Numbered from the stretch's first letter, positions 13,001 through 28,000 are shown. The stretch: 64,000 nt of DNA from Cymodocea nodosa (GCA_036874045.1 JAZBRI010000011.1:12964501-13028500); one strand, 5' to 3'. Program-made: numbers and translations. The notes: generated by a model from the sequence alone, not told the origin.

Positions 13001-16000
13001 CCTCAGTTTTGTCACACATGTGTGCGAGCATGCTTACCACTATGTTAAATAGCAGAGGGGAAAATGGATCCCCTTGCCTCACCCATTTGCAGTTGGAGAG
13101 CAAGACCTTAGCAGCACCATTTATCATCACTGATCCCTTAATATAACATGAGAGAACATGATATCGTTACCCCTTTCCACGTCTTCTCTACAAAATGGAT
13201 TCACTATTCCACTGGATAAACTGCATGTGGTTAATGGAAGAAGATCCATTTGCAGTAGAACATGCCCTCCGCGATGCCATCATTTATCATCACTGATCCT
13301 CTACTGGAACACGAGAGTGACATGATATTATTACCCCTTTCCTTTGCTTCCCCTCAAGTGCATTGGCTGGATAAATTACATGTATTTAGTCAGAGAAAAT
13401 GATGCAAATTGTCACAGATAATAATAAATATTTGAATCATCATTCTCCCTTCTGTAACAAGATGCATATTCTTCCTATCGGTAACAACATTTTCTGAAGA
13501 GCTATAGAACACAAAATAAATTATATCTTTTCAAATTAAACATTTTATTTTTGTTAATTATAATATCTTCTGAACGTTAATGAAATTGTTAAGTGGAAAT
13601 AAATTTGATTAAAGTTCAGAAATGCTTGTTGAATGTGGTAATTATATTCACTAATCAGCATTTTCTCCCTAGATAGAATCAAGAGGTCCTACTGACACGC
13701 GAGTGATAATATTCTCAAGTTATAGAGAAAGTGTCAGGTAATGTAAACTTCTATAAATGCTGTTTGTCTTCTTGTAATATTGTAGATTTGTTTTTATATA
13801 GAAGTCAAGTTGTTGAGTGATTTTTTATTTATACCATCTAAAGCTATCAAAAGTATCTGTATCATTATGATTGTAATAAGTGCATGTTAACAATAAGAAG
13901 TTCTACAAATGAAGGTATAGTCATGTCTTTGAGTTAACTGAATGTCACTCATCTAATAAAATGGCAAATATACCCCCTCCAACTGCATAGCAGGAAACCC
14001 TAATTCATTTGCCTTAGCCTCCTCATTCTCATAGGTTGAAGAAACGTTTTGTTGGAGAAGAGAGGATGTAAGAAAGGTTTATGGGAAATAAGAAGTGAGT
14101 TTTGGTGGAGGAGAAAATAACTAGAAGAGTAGGAGATGGACCTGTTGGGCGGGGCATGGAATATGAAGAAGATGCAAGCTGTTTAGAAAGGAGAATAGGA
14201 TTAATTTCAATAGAGAACGGCTTGTTGGGAATTAAATTACCACTGTTGGTCAACATATAACAGCATTCCATCCTTTTATAACCTCATAACTAACTCAATG
14301 GCACATGCATTTTTTTTATAAAATTGCAACGCTTTAATTAGAATTGTAATGGTATATCATATCCATACTTTTTATTTGAAGTTGTAAGGGTGGATCTCAT
14401 TAATAAGAATTAATAAGATACATCCAACAATGGTAAACCAGAACAGAAAAAAGAAAAGATTAGCAATCATGCCTACAATCTCTCTCTTCCAGAGTCAAAA
14501 GCAATATGGTTCCTGTATCTCCATATTTCCCAGCACACAACATGAACCAGCAACAGAAGCCTGTGTTTGGACATTGTCTTCTTGCCTTTCAGCCACCTGG
14601 AAAATTCTCAAAAGAAGTGCTTCTTACTGAGAAAATTCAGTCCACCTTGGATTGCTAATCGCAGTAGAGAACTCCAAGCATGCTGTGTGTTGATGTAAGT
14701 GAAGAAAAGATGATCCACATCCTCCATGGCTCTATTACATCAGCTATACAACAAGTATACCGAAGCATCCATTTTCTGTTACATTGGCTCCACATCCTCT
14801 ATGGCTCCATGAATGCCTTGACCTTCAGAGGTGGCATTGCTTTCCAAACAAGGTCCAAAGGTGCATTTTCTTTGATCCAAACAGAAAATTGGCTCATATC
14901 TGCTGTGAAAGGCCAGCCCTCTTGTAGATTTCTCTTCTGGGTTGCAAACACAATTGAGGTTTCCTAAGACCATCCACGGATGATTCCAAAGAGACCTGAT
15001 CTCAGAAAACTCAGAGAAGCATAAAGCTCTTTCTCTGTGTTTGATTAGGGACGTGCTAAAAGGGAGACCCCTTTGCTAATCACTTTGTTGAGAAGAACAG
15101 AACAGGAAAATGTCTCTTTGAGGGAACACTTTGAAAACATAGCTACTCCATGCCAACACAATACTTCCTGATGCTCTAGTTGCTTACTTGCAAACATATG
15201 AGTCCAGCAACCCTCTTTCCAAGCTCTTGATTATCTCATCGGTTGGAGATTGAATCTTAGTTTCTTGCAAGGTAGTGACAGACGCCATGTGTCATCACAC
15301 AATATTCCCACATCCTTTTCACAGACACACACACAACCCCCCTCTGTCTCCCAAGCTCCTCTTCTAATCTCCTTTTCTCTTTCAAGATTACCCCCCACTG
15401 CCCTTCTTCCTCACACGGAAAATCTTCCCACTGCTTTTTGAAGTTTGATATCCGTCCCTCAATATTCATCCTGTAGCCTGTGATTCAAGAACTGCACATG
15501 GACAATCCAAATCATCATCTGGAGGTACCTAAAAAGGAGATGGAGGGGAGTACAAATTGGCCTTTGTTACATGCTTTTCCTTGTAGGAGGATGAACACTT
15601 CTCTTTCCAGAATTCTTGGTGAGCAAAGCTCCATTTGGTTGTCTGTAATTCTCCTTCATTCTGAATTTAACGGTGATGATCCTCCAACATGAAATTTCTT
15701 GGTGATGGCACCAAGAAATCTGCCCTCTTATCAATGTTTAAGAAGAAAGTGAATGTGACATGTTAATCACTGCCTCAAAACATGTTGTTTCTGTAGGGTG
15801 CATCATCTGTTATAGTTAACTCCCAATCCATAAGGGTGTAAATAGAGTGGATTCAAAATTGATAAACTTGTGTCTGAATTTGTATTTGTTTAATATCCAA
15901 ATAATCTAATTTCATCTGACTTGTATCCCCTTATTAGAATACTAATTAGGTGAAATTAGATTATTTTGATATTAACAAATACAAGTTTGGGCACAAGTTT

Positions 16001-19000
16001 ATATAATTTTATATGAAAGATATTATAGTAAATATATGAGGGTATATATTATTCATATTGATAGATATTCAAATAGAAGGTAAATGAATTTTGATATCTG
16101 AGTGGTACCTAAACGGTATTGGATTAGATTTAAAATTGGGGATGGGACTCATGTCAAAATTTAGTTTGAATTTCTGTGACAATGATTTGCAAGATCTGAA
16201 TTCAGTTCATCAGATATCAGGCTTGTATTTTTTTTGGCTAAACAGATTATCATAATCAAATCAGATTTCAAATTTCCAATGTTCTTTTAAAGGTATATTG
16301 TTCCCTCCTATGAGATTGAGAAACCTTGCATCTTGAACATACATTTATGTATGGCTGAAGTATATTCCATACATTGCAAACACTTGTAAAATGGTAAAGT
16401 AGAAACAGATAATGAGTTCATGTTTTATTACATTTGAACGTTTATGTTCAAATTTTTAAAGAATAAATATTTATTCACATGAATTGGGTTTATGATTTTA
16501 TAACACATGTTAACACATGGATTTTAAACATGTGATGAAAATGGTTGAAATTATAAAAAATGCATTTGATGCAATTATCATTTAGCAGCACCTGATTTAA
16601 TTCTAAATATGTGCATTTTCCATTCAATCATACTTAATTTAGTTTAGTAATATAAATTTAAAATTAAATAAATCACGGAGGTGACTAAACAAATAGGGAA
16701 TAATAATAAGTTTGTCTTTGACATGAAGTCAACACATATTACCATGCTATCAAAAAAATTATGTTAATGTACTAAAAATCTGAACTCTGGATCTCTTTTT
16801 AGCACATGAAACTACATGTGATGGATTTACAAGTTTCAGCTTAGATTAACTTTTGTTTCAGAAACAATGTCAAATGGAACGGTAGCTTATTCTTGTTGCT
16901 TTTGGTTTGTGAAAATATTACTTAGGAAAAACACAAAATTTATCTTACTGCCAACTGCTTGAGTGGAAGATAATTTTTCACTTTTCTTCATGATTAAGAA
17001 TCCAGTCATTTTCATGAAATCATTTTATTGCTTGCCATTCTTATGCCTTTAGAATTGTATCATTATTGACCACACATAACTCCACATGCCTTCCAGGTAG
17101 AACTTCCTCATCCTTCGACAAAAACTATAAAAGTGTAATAGAAAAGGTTAAGTTACTTTTAAATGATTTTATTTGATGATGTCTGAAAATTGTGATAAAG
17201 AGACTGAGTCAAGAATATAAGCTGTTGATCCACAAACTGTCATCTCTGCTATTTTGTGATAACATTCATTATAGTTTTTTCACATATTATAGTAATCCAA
17301 TACTGCATGATGGATGTCATTTTCAATTCATTCAGAGATATACTGGATTCATTAGCTCAAGTTGGAGAACTGATAAAAGCCACAGAGTTTGTTGGTCAGT
17401 CCAAAGGTAATGCTCAAACTGATGATTTTTCTAGCAGGAACAAATATCCTTCTGAATAAATCTCATGATGTAAAATTTTTCTTATGTAGATGTCCAACAT
17501 TGTAAAATTCATCATCTCTTTTTGAGAATGTCTTTGAAATTACCTTCTTCCTGCAAATTTGTTTGCTTAAGATTTATTATTGGTGTTAAACTCACATCCA
17601 CACCCAAATTGTGTTGATAGCTTTTTAGCAGAATGTGTGGATTGTGTCCAGATTTTCTTGGTCAGCATCTCCATATTAGGGGTGATAAATTGGTCATGAC
17701 CCTCAAACCTAACCTGTCAAATCTGTTTAGTGCATGAGTTATTTGTGGTTAAATGAATTTGGGTCATTAATTGGTTGACCCATTAAATCCATTTATTAAA
17801 TGGATTGATTTCAGATTTAACATATGCAACTCGTTTATGATCTGCCATCCTGTGCAAGGAAGTTTTATATGGTTAATATATTTATAACAAACACAAGTAA
17901 AATCATTATCATATAATATTATGTATATTTTGATTTTTTAAAATTAATTATATGATTCTCTTATAGCATGTACTAGGTCGAACAGGTTATATAACTTAAA
18001 CAAGAGCACTATAGTTCATCTCAAGTGGCTAAGATTTCGTCCCTCAAGCTAAGGCTGTGGGTTTGACTCCCTACACTCTCAATACGCATGGGGAAAAATC
18101 CCCCATCTCAGGCATGGTTGCGGGACTGAATTTTGTGTCCTCTAAGTTGCATGGCTGCTTTGCAGTCACTAGGCTGTAATACATTAAATAAAAAAGGATA
18201 ACCTAAACAAGTTAGATTGGATCACATATGCAACTTATTTAACTTCATAAGTGGATTAAATAGGACTGTTTGGGCCAATCTATTTATAAATGAGTTCAAT
18301 TTGGTTTGGGATTTTCAACTTATTTATTAAATTGGTTGGTTTTGTGTTAGACATAAACAAGTTGGTTGTAAACAAGTTGAAGTTGAACATTCTACCCAAC
18401 ACATTTTGCCACTTCTATTCTATAATTTGCAATTGAATGTCTATTTTCCACTTGGTATAGAACAAATCTGTCAGGGTGAATGATGACACTGAGGTGATGA
18501 CCTCTAAAATCGCCCAAGACAGAAGGTGATGGTAATATGATAGCCTAATTGAAGCAAGACAATAATAATTTATTAATTTTAAAAGAATAATGTAATACAT
18601 TAATTTCTATGGTAAACCCAATTTTTGTACTAAAAGTTTTCAAGACATAAAAAGACGATGATACAAGTCTACAACATACGCAAGGTAAATCACAAACACA
18701 TAACTTATGATGTTTAATTTAACTATTTATGTAATCTTCTAAATCAATAAATGAGCAATAAAACTTATCTTATCAACTTCATCTAAGGAATAACTCTATT
18801 AATGATCAGTTAATCACAATAGCACAATCTAATCACTAGAAAATGAAAAATATGCAAAAATTATTACAAAATGACAATAAAATAGAAATGAGGCGAGATT
18901 TCACCAAAATCAAGTTTATATTGTTACTAGAAATTTTTCAAAAGTTTGAGTTAATGATGTTGTGGTTGGGAAGAGTTGTCACTAGAGTAGTCATAGACTT

Positions 19001-22000
19001 AGTAGTTGATCAAATGGATGATACCAAAAGAAGAGGAGATAGGAGTTCATGGAGGAAAGTTGAGGAAAGGAGAGTATAGAGGAGAATATCATTGAAGAGT
19101 TTCCAACGAGTTAAGCCTGGCCGTTGGTGATCCTCGCACACCAGGAGATGGATGACTTGCAATGCCTCATCAGGTTTTTTTTCCCCTTTAATTGGGTCAG
19201 ATGACTCATTTACCTATCTTCAACCAGGTGACTGCCTGAACGAAGGTGATAAATTGGCAAGTGCCTAGTGTCACCTAGTTGAAGTGGTTCACATGACTAC
19301 TTCCCAAGGTGAGAGGACCAAAAGATCACTTGCTTGGTCACCTGGTTGATGTAGGGAACTACCTTGATGGCATTGGTACAGAATGTAGATGGTAAGTTTG
19401 TTTTGCTTATATTAGGATTCAGATCATTTGCTTCTAGCTGTCTCTCACCTATTTGTGCATATGATGCGACTTTTATTTATTACTTTTCTTTTCCCAATAA
19501 TTTTGCATGCTATAACGCTATGTACTGTTTTAGTGACATCAAAGTGAATATTTTAATTCTGTTGTATAGTGCATTGTCATCTCTTATTGAGAAAATAACA
19601 GAAAAAATAATATGATCTGAGATGAGGGATCACTTATCAATGTTTTCAGAAAATAGAAAGTTGAAAATTTTTAAGATGATTTAAACGTGAATTTATAAAA
19701 GGAATTAAAAATAAATGGATACAAATACATTTAGATGTATACAAGGATAAAACAAATTTTAATTGAATCACATGTAATATAGTTTAAAGAAACATATATT
19801 GAATGTGTCATTTTTACACAATCACACGTCATTTAATTGAAAATTATGATTAAATATTTATGAGAAACAACTAAACAGATATGTAATTATTTAAAAAAAA
19901 ACCTTGTCAATAACATTGCATAAAAAGAATCATTTCAATAAAAAATAAGCATGTTTGAATGAAGCTGTGTTCGCAGACTAGAGTGCGTGTTGAATTGAAG
20001 TTGGCAAACTTGGAAATTGAGACAGCATGGTTGCATGGTGTCCTTAGGCTTCCTATGGGGGAGGTGCGTGTGGAAGATGAGGTGGGTACTTAGGCTGATA
20101 TTGTGGCACCTCATCAGTCATCAATTCTTCATGAGCAAGGGAATCAAGTTAATGTTGTTAAAGGTGTTGTTGACCTGTCCATTAATTGTAACGAAACCAA
20201 AATAGAGGAGCTTGGGCTGTGTTTGCTCTTTGAAGAAGCTTCTAGGGACTGGTCAATGGAGTTTCTGCATCAGTGGGAGTCATGTATTAAATCACATCAC
20301 TAGATCTTATTGATCCAACAGCTAAGGAAAAAATCTGACACTATCTTACACCAAAAAAATTATTTCCACTACTTTCACTGCTTATCTACCTTGCTTTGTT
20401 TTGTAAGAAGAGCTTTTTTAAGGGACTGAAGGGAAGAATAATGTTAGAGGGAGTCTAAATTTTTAATTATTTCATGTTTCCTCTTGCATTTAGTAACTAT
20501 TCCATCTCAGATAGGGAAATTGTTACTGTATTTAAGTTATTCTTTTGATGCCATTAGAGTTATTGTGACGGTTATAGGTTTATTTCTTGCTTGTGCTGCT
20601 TCATGACATATTCTATGTTTTATATCTTGTTGCTTTCTATGGTAACTGCTAATTTAGCATTTATACAGCTATGTATTTTTGTTCAATGTGTGTAGGTAAG
20701 TCTTTAAGAGGACAGAACCAAAAAATTCAACAGACTGTTTTGGAGGTAATGTTTAGAGATAAATACGCTATTATCTTATCTTTTTGTTTCCATATCACTT
20801 CCAATTTGTTGCAAGTGATGCCTACAATGTGTATCCTAGATGGCTGCATTAAAATGTAGAGTTGGGGTAAATATCAAATATGAGCAGCCATGTTACTGGT
20901 TCACAATCCATGGCTACAAGATGCTTTCGAACAACTGGTGATGTGAAATGATGATGAAATAGATTCAAACTAATGTTACATGTGTCTTTATTTTAGTTTA
21001 TATATGAATCAATATCCCTGGTGAAGTGGTTAACGTGCATGATTTGTGGCTAGGCTGTGTTGGAGTGATGTGTCTTGCTCTATCTTGTTATAATTGGATC
21101 TTATGTCCAATCTAGCAACAATCTATGTATTTTAAATGTTAAGATTTATTAAATGATAACCTTAATGCTTATATTTAGATGATGATGATGCATGTCTATA
21201 ACCAATTAGGATGTCAAGCATGCCATATTTAAGTTATCTTTTTATTTTATAAATATGTTATCATTATTTAGGATTTGCTAAATTGAGACTGCACCTATTC
21301 TTGCATAAATTATATTTGATAATTTTAAGTGAGTACTATCTTGTTATATTCATGGAGAATACCTTTGGAGTGTTATGTGATAGGAGGATACCCTTAAAAT
21401 TAAAAGAAATATTTTATAACCTAGATTGCTAGGTTGTGAAGTATGACCATGTGTAAAAAGTTACCATTGTTGGAATATATAATACTATAAAAGATAAACT
21501 AAAAAATGATTTTATTAGGAATAAAATAAGAGTTGCTCCAATTGAAGATGAGAGAATCAATTTAGGTGCTTTGGTCATATCTTTAGGAGAGTAAGGAATG
21601 CATTAATTAGGAAAACAGAATTAATTAGTTCAAAAAAAATTTAAAAAATAGAGGTCGACCTAAAATTACTTCATTGGGAATTATAAAAAAATATTTAAAT
21701 TTATGTAATTTAATTAAACATTTGATCATAAATAGAAATACTTGAAAAAAAGAATTCATGTGGTTGACCCCACATAGTAGGATTATAACTTGAATTGTTG
21801 TTTTATTATCTTTAAGAGAGATGTTTGTGAGTAGGAAAGAAGAATTGACTTCCTTTGATTTAGAATAGGTGGAAGGAGTTTTAGTGAAAGTAGAGATTGC
21901 TTATCTGAAAGAATTTTATGGGATAACTAGGACACAAGATAGTGACAAATGGCATGGGTTGTGGTCTCTCATAAAGCTTGAGGGTGCTATCATGAGTGGA

Positions 22001-25000
22001 ACATTGTGATTGAAGAGGTTAGGAAGCTTGGTTGGAGATCACTTAGCAGTGGATGTGGCCAAGGAGAGTTTATGAGAGACTGCCATTTAAGGTGAATTGT
22101 GTCCTAATGGGTAGTGAATAGCCAACAACATTGTAAAGTTGGTTGCAACATTGGTGTGTCGTGTGAGAGTAGCTAGTGGGTATATCTTAAATGCCATAGG
22201 AAGGGGCATTGGAAAGATGGGTGCCAAAAATGATAAGCCTATTGGACATGTGAAGGTATTGGTCATGCCACTCATGTTGAGGTGTGAGTAAGTAGTTGAA
22301 CTAGTTGAAGGAATCCCTCAAGTGGACAAGCTTTGGAATAAAGAGGTGGAGCCTAAGCTCTCTTTTAGGGATGTAATCTCTAATAGAAGTGCTATTAGTA
22401 GAGGGATGAAGATGAAGTCTAGAATAGGGAGGTAGAGCTTGGCCTCTCTTTTAGGTATGTAATCTTTGACAGAGTTATTAAGATTCTATCAATAGAAGAG
22501 ACGATGGGTATAAAACTCTTCTAGTTGTTAAATATGGAGCATATTTACTGTATAGTGTACTTATAGTGAATATTGTTAGAGTGTATAAATAATTGAAATT
22601 TGATATGGATCTAGAATAAGGAGATGGAGCCTGACCTCTCTTTTAGGGATGTAATCTCTAACAAAGTAATTAAGATGCTATCAATAGAGAAGAGGATGGG
22701 GATAAAACTCTTCTAGTTGTTAAATATGGAGCATATTTAGTGAATAGTGTACTTATAGAGAATACTGGTAGAGCGTATGAATAATTGAATTTTGATATGG
22801 ATCTTAAGGTTTGGTTAAGTTAGCATTTCTTATGGGCTTAGTCTCACATTGCTTGTTTTGTACTTGTTCTTAATGTGTAATCTTTATATATAGAGACATT
22901 GTCTTGATTTCCATCATTTATTATCTTCACATAGTATCAAAGTTTTGATTTTCTAAAGAATAAGAGAGAATAGAGAAACATTAATTGTCATCACTACCTT
23001 TTTGTTATTAGAGTTTAAACATGAGGAAGGATTTCATTTTCTAAAGATTATATTTTTGATGTTGGATGTGGATGGTATTGACAAGACTAGTTAAGTGCTA
23101 TGGATTTGAATCCATTCATTGGCATCTTCTATTGAGCCTAACATTGCCATCTTTTGTTAAGCATCTTGTCACGTTTTAAGACCAACTATAAGGTGAAATA
23201 TGATGTGTTTGATCCATTGTAGGTATGACATTGTAATCAACACACCCTTTCTACTTTGATAATAGCCATTGTAAATCTAGGGGGGTTTGCACCACCAGGT
23301 AAAGATGGGAAATCTTGGGAAAAGAAACTTTGGGAAAAAGTTTCTTAAGGTAGGAGTTGTTTGTGCATTATGAAAATTTTGAGAAAAAATTTCTCAAGAT
23401 TTCTCAACATTCACAAAATCATTACCCAACCTTTTCAACTCCTCTTTCTTTGTAACCTTCGATAAAATCAAACTTTCGACCTTGATGCCCTCAGTTCCTC
23501 GATAAAAGCCAAAGAACATTCATCTTGTCACCTTCTTAATCCTTTCGACGTGTCACCTGAAGTCACCATTGTTGCCTGAAGGTCATTGCTATTGCCCGAA
23601 GCTGAAGATCAGTAGAAGCCTTTCACAAGATTTTGTGAAGATTAGCCAAAGCCTTCCATCGCATCGCCTCCCCAATCCTTATGTCATGTCACTCAAAGTC
23701 GTCATCACTTAAATGTCACCACTTTTTCCCGAAGTCATTATTATCACCCAAAGGTCATCATTGTTGAAGTTAAAGATTAGTCGAAGCCTTCCATCTCCTC
23801 CTTAATGAATCCAAATACCAAAATCGCTAATGACCTAAGATCTGTAAGTAAAACGAGCAAGATAGAGACACTTTGAACTCCAGTAGTGACTTTTGGTTGG
23901 TTGAAACTCAGGTTCCTACTTGAGAAGATGAAGAATACGGAGGAGAAGAAAAAAAAATAAAGAAAAAAGAAGAAGAAAAGAAAAGAAATAAGTGAATGAT
24001 AGAGATGAAATAAAATAATTAATTAATTAAAAAAAGAGAAAAGTGGATGAATGTAAATAAAAAATGAAAGATGAAATGAATAAGATAAATAAGTGAAATG
24101 AATAAAAAGTAAAAATACTATAAAGAAAAAACGAAAATAAAAGTATATAAAAGAACAACAAATAATGATAATGATAATTTTACTTTTTATTATTTTAATT
24201 TATTATTTAAAAATTATTAAATAATGTATTTCTCATTGTTTCTTTTTGTGCACAAATATTTCAAAATTCTTATTATTTCTCAGTGTACACATACGTTTAA
24301 ATTTTTCAAGTTTTCCATTTTCTAAAATTTTCAGCAATTCTCGTCATTTCTTTTCTTGACGGAAATTATGCACAAACACCTCCCTAATAGGTAATTAGAC
24401 CAAAATTTAACCTTTCCTTATTGTACTTTGGAAGTAGTGGTGGAGTCACTTAGTAATAAGATGGGTCATATGACCCACTTAAAATTTTTTTCATTATATT
24501 ATATTAATTTTTCAATTATTTTAAAAAAATATTACTAGCTACCTTTAATCATGACCTTTTTGATGGATAATCATCAGCTAATTGAACTTAAAATTGAAAT
24601 GAATTATTTTCCTATTAGTGCTACATAGATATATAATAAAAATTTTACATGTGTAGTAGATTCGTGAATGATTGTCTAGTTAACTAAATTAAGCAAGTGT
24701 TAGGTTCATTATGGAGCAATTTGAAAATATATAACTTTGTCATTTAAGTTTATATTGCAAATTGTAATTTTATTATTTATATTATTAATCTAATATGTTT
24801 AATTTAATAGTTAATTTACTAACTTATATTATGAGTCACTCTTCTAAATTTTCTAATTCCTTATTTGGAAGTGTATAGGACACTTAGGGAGGGTTAGTGC
24901 TGAACAGAATGTAAAAGTTGGAAAGGAAAGAATTGACATTCTGGTAGAATAGGATTTAGTCCAGGATTGTATAAACTGAAAGGAAAATATGGCATTCCGT

Positions 25001-28000
25001 CCATATAAAAAGGGAAACTTTCATTTCCTTTAAACCCTTTCCCCCATTTTCCCTTCTGAAAATCGTGTTTCTGTTGTCTGGGATTTTTTGCATTTACATG
25101 AATCACACTTTCTTCACCATCAATGCTTGCATCACCTTGCACTCCCTTGCCATCGTATTTTTGTCATTAACTACTCTCCTTGCACTCTCTTGTTGAAGCT
25201 TGTCTGCAGTAGTGCAGTGTCATCAACATCTCCAAAAAAATAGTAGCTTGCTTGCCTTCCCATTCACAACTGTCATTGATGCTCATTTACAAATAGTGTA
25301 GTGCCGTTGACATTTCCCAACACAGCAACTCACTTGGTCATCGAAACCAAGTAGCTACTTGACTGTACTCTCTGTAATTTGAATTCTCTTATTTATTGCT
25401 ATGAATTAGTCATGGGGAATGTTGCAATTTAATGTTAAGGATACCTTTTTTGATGGTGAATTGATAGAGCAACTACATAGGGAAACATTCAAGATATGCT
25501 ACTCAAGGAAATGACAATTTGTCAAGGGATCAAATAGAATCCAAGGACTTGGTTTGAAAATTTTAACCTAATTGATATGAAAGATACATATCAAATGCGT
25601 GTAGTAGATCATTATGTCTTCTACAAGAAGACTAGTATTGGTTATGTGATACATGTACATATAGATGACATTACTGACTGATAGTGACTTGGTAGGCAAT
25701 GGTGAAACCAAGTTGTATCTGCAGGCTTCCTTGGAGATTGAGGTGGTGATACTTGTACATGGAGGTGGGTTGCTGCTATGTTAGAGATTTGATCAGTTAG
25801 CTAATATTTTCACTAAAAGGCTAGGTTTTGGGACATTTAGAACTTTTCATATTAAGTGACACATGATAGATATACATGTTAGAGTTTATGTATGTATTAG
25901 AATCTGTGATACATGGTGTTAGTGGGTTATTGGATATTTGTTTAGTCTGGGTTTTCTTAATCCACCGTATATATGTACCTAATCACTCATTGGTGAATTC
26001 AATATTTTTGTGAAAGTTAATCCAACATGTGTATATGTGTGTGTGGGGGGGTGGGGGTGTAGGAGCTCTTTTAGTCAGCCAACTATTGTTGCCTCATTGT
26101 AATTGGCACTTGCTTGTTAGAGTTGCTATTGCTGTTACACTTTTTCCAGGTTTTCAAGTTCCCTGTTCTATTTACATAAGTCTCAATGTAGTTTTCTTTT
26201 TTCTTTTTAATTTTTTTGTTAGATTTGTTAAACTTTTATGTAGTTCTTATTTATATTTAGAACTACTTATGTTAGTCAACTATGTATTGTACCTACTTAT
26301 ATTTTCATTTGATCTACCTTAAAAACATGTATTTCTCTTTATATCTACCTTGAAAACTTCTATTTGTCTATTTTTGTGTAAATATTGTATTTTGACGTTT
26401 TTTTTTTTTTTAAATTTCAGATGAATATTTTCATGACGAATATCTCAAAATCAAATTTAATTATTTTAAAATCTATATTATTGATTACTTTAGTTTGTCT
26501 TAAAAATTAATTCTGAAATTCATAAATTTAAGCCTTTATTTTGGTGTTACATGATTTGACCAAACTTCCACCAGCATTTCCACCTTTTTTGGATTGAAGT
26601 TTGGCATAAGATTGAAGTTTAATTCATTTGGTTAGAACCAATGTTGCATGTTTAGGCATTATGGGCTTAATAAACGGTTTGTAACCATGATATTTGTCAT
26701 GTTGGAAGCCAAAGGCTGTCCAGCTCAAGTTCCATGTCTATTGTTCATGACTTCCTAAACTAGATCCTTTGAAAAATGCTGGAGGACACCAATGTGTAAC
26801 CTCATAACTCACATTATCCTTGTAAATATGATCACAAGATGTCTAGCTACGTCTTCAAATTTTTGAAAGCATGTCAAATGTCTTTTCTTAGGTGAGGGTT
26901 AAATGTCTTGCCTCCACATTCCAAACATGGATACACACCTCCCTCTCTTTTTTCACTGTTATTATTTTACATATCCATGTTTTTCACTGATCAGAAAAAA
27001 CAACTTTGCAGAAGTTTCGTTCTGGTGAATACAATGTCATTATTGCAACTTCAATAGCAGAAGAAGGATTAGATATCATGGAAGTGGACCTTGTTGTTTG
27101 CTTTGATGCCAATGTCTCTTCTGTGAGAATGATTCAGCGCATGGGAAGGACAGGAAGAAAGCGTGATGGACGTGTAGATATCCTTGAGAAGTTTTATTTT
27201 AACTCTTCCATACAACAATAGAAGCCACTAATGCAAATTCATAAATGTCTTTGATGCATTTATAAATTGGATAGATGGTTTACTGCGTAAGCAGCATCAT
27301 TGGAATTTCTTTAATTATTAATACTAATTTTAGCATGTGAAGGATCTGAAATAAAGGGTTATGAGAGAAAGCAGTCAACCATCAAGGGTATAAGGAAGCA
27401 AATGCTGGATAACAAATTTATTTTTTATCCAAGTCCTAGAATGGTATGGTTATCTATCTGCTGATATGGTCAATTTCATCAAGTTCTTTCAATGTCTGAA
27501 TGTTGTTGTCATGAAATTCTTTCAGATCCCGCATATCTACAAGCCAGAAGTTCAAATGGTGGAATTTTCAATTGCTAAGTTTCTTCCTCACAGAAAAGCA
27601 GGAAAAGATGGCCCTATTTACAGATCCCCGCTTTCATGCATGTTAACAGAGAAGGAGAAGTATTTGGTTGTTAGGTACTTTGGACATTCATGTGAGAGTA
27701 CATGGAAACCATCTCTTATTGCATTTCCCCGTTTTCAGACTGTACCTTCCAAAATATATAAAGTAAGTCACACTATGAAAACAAGAGAAATGTTTGTCAA
27801 TGGTATACGGCATCTTCAACCATTGCCCTCTCCTACAAAAAATAGTGTTCCTTCTATTGAGGTTAGCCTGTCTTTTTTAAGCTGAAAATGTGTTCATCTT
27901 AGATGTTTAAGTTCCAATCATGATTTCTCATTTCAGATAAGAGTTTCTTCAAGTCAGGAACGAAATTGCTTCACAATGGCAGTGAGCGAAAATTATAAAA

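Larger units (their letters stand above)
20746..27011 (+). other. FANCM intron 11, 6.3 kb
   Basis: The longest intron in the window, between the exons ending QQTVLE and starting KFRSGEYN. It holds the decayed elements listed separately (tandem repeat at 22419-22802, LTR near 22803-22915, the possible TIR element at 23345-24395, copia remnant at 25420-26010). A zinc-knuckle-like CHRKGHW segment lies near 22190. No other gene was seen. Confidence 0.6.

Noticed and set aside
26029-26322. 97-codon open frame rich in hydrophobic residues
   Set aside because: It lies in AT-rich intron DNA, starts in a G-rich microsatellite-like run and shows no domain.
27006-27221. FANCM exon 12 ending at the TAG near 27219
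   Set aside because: The conserved protein resumes at 27325 and joins perfectly through an AT-AC intron, so this stop is intronic.
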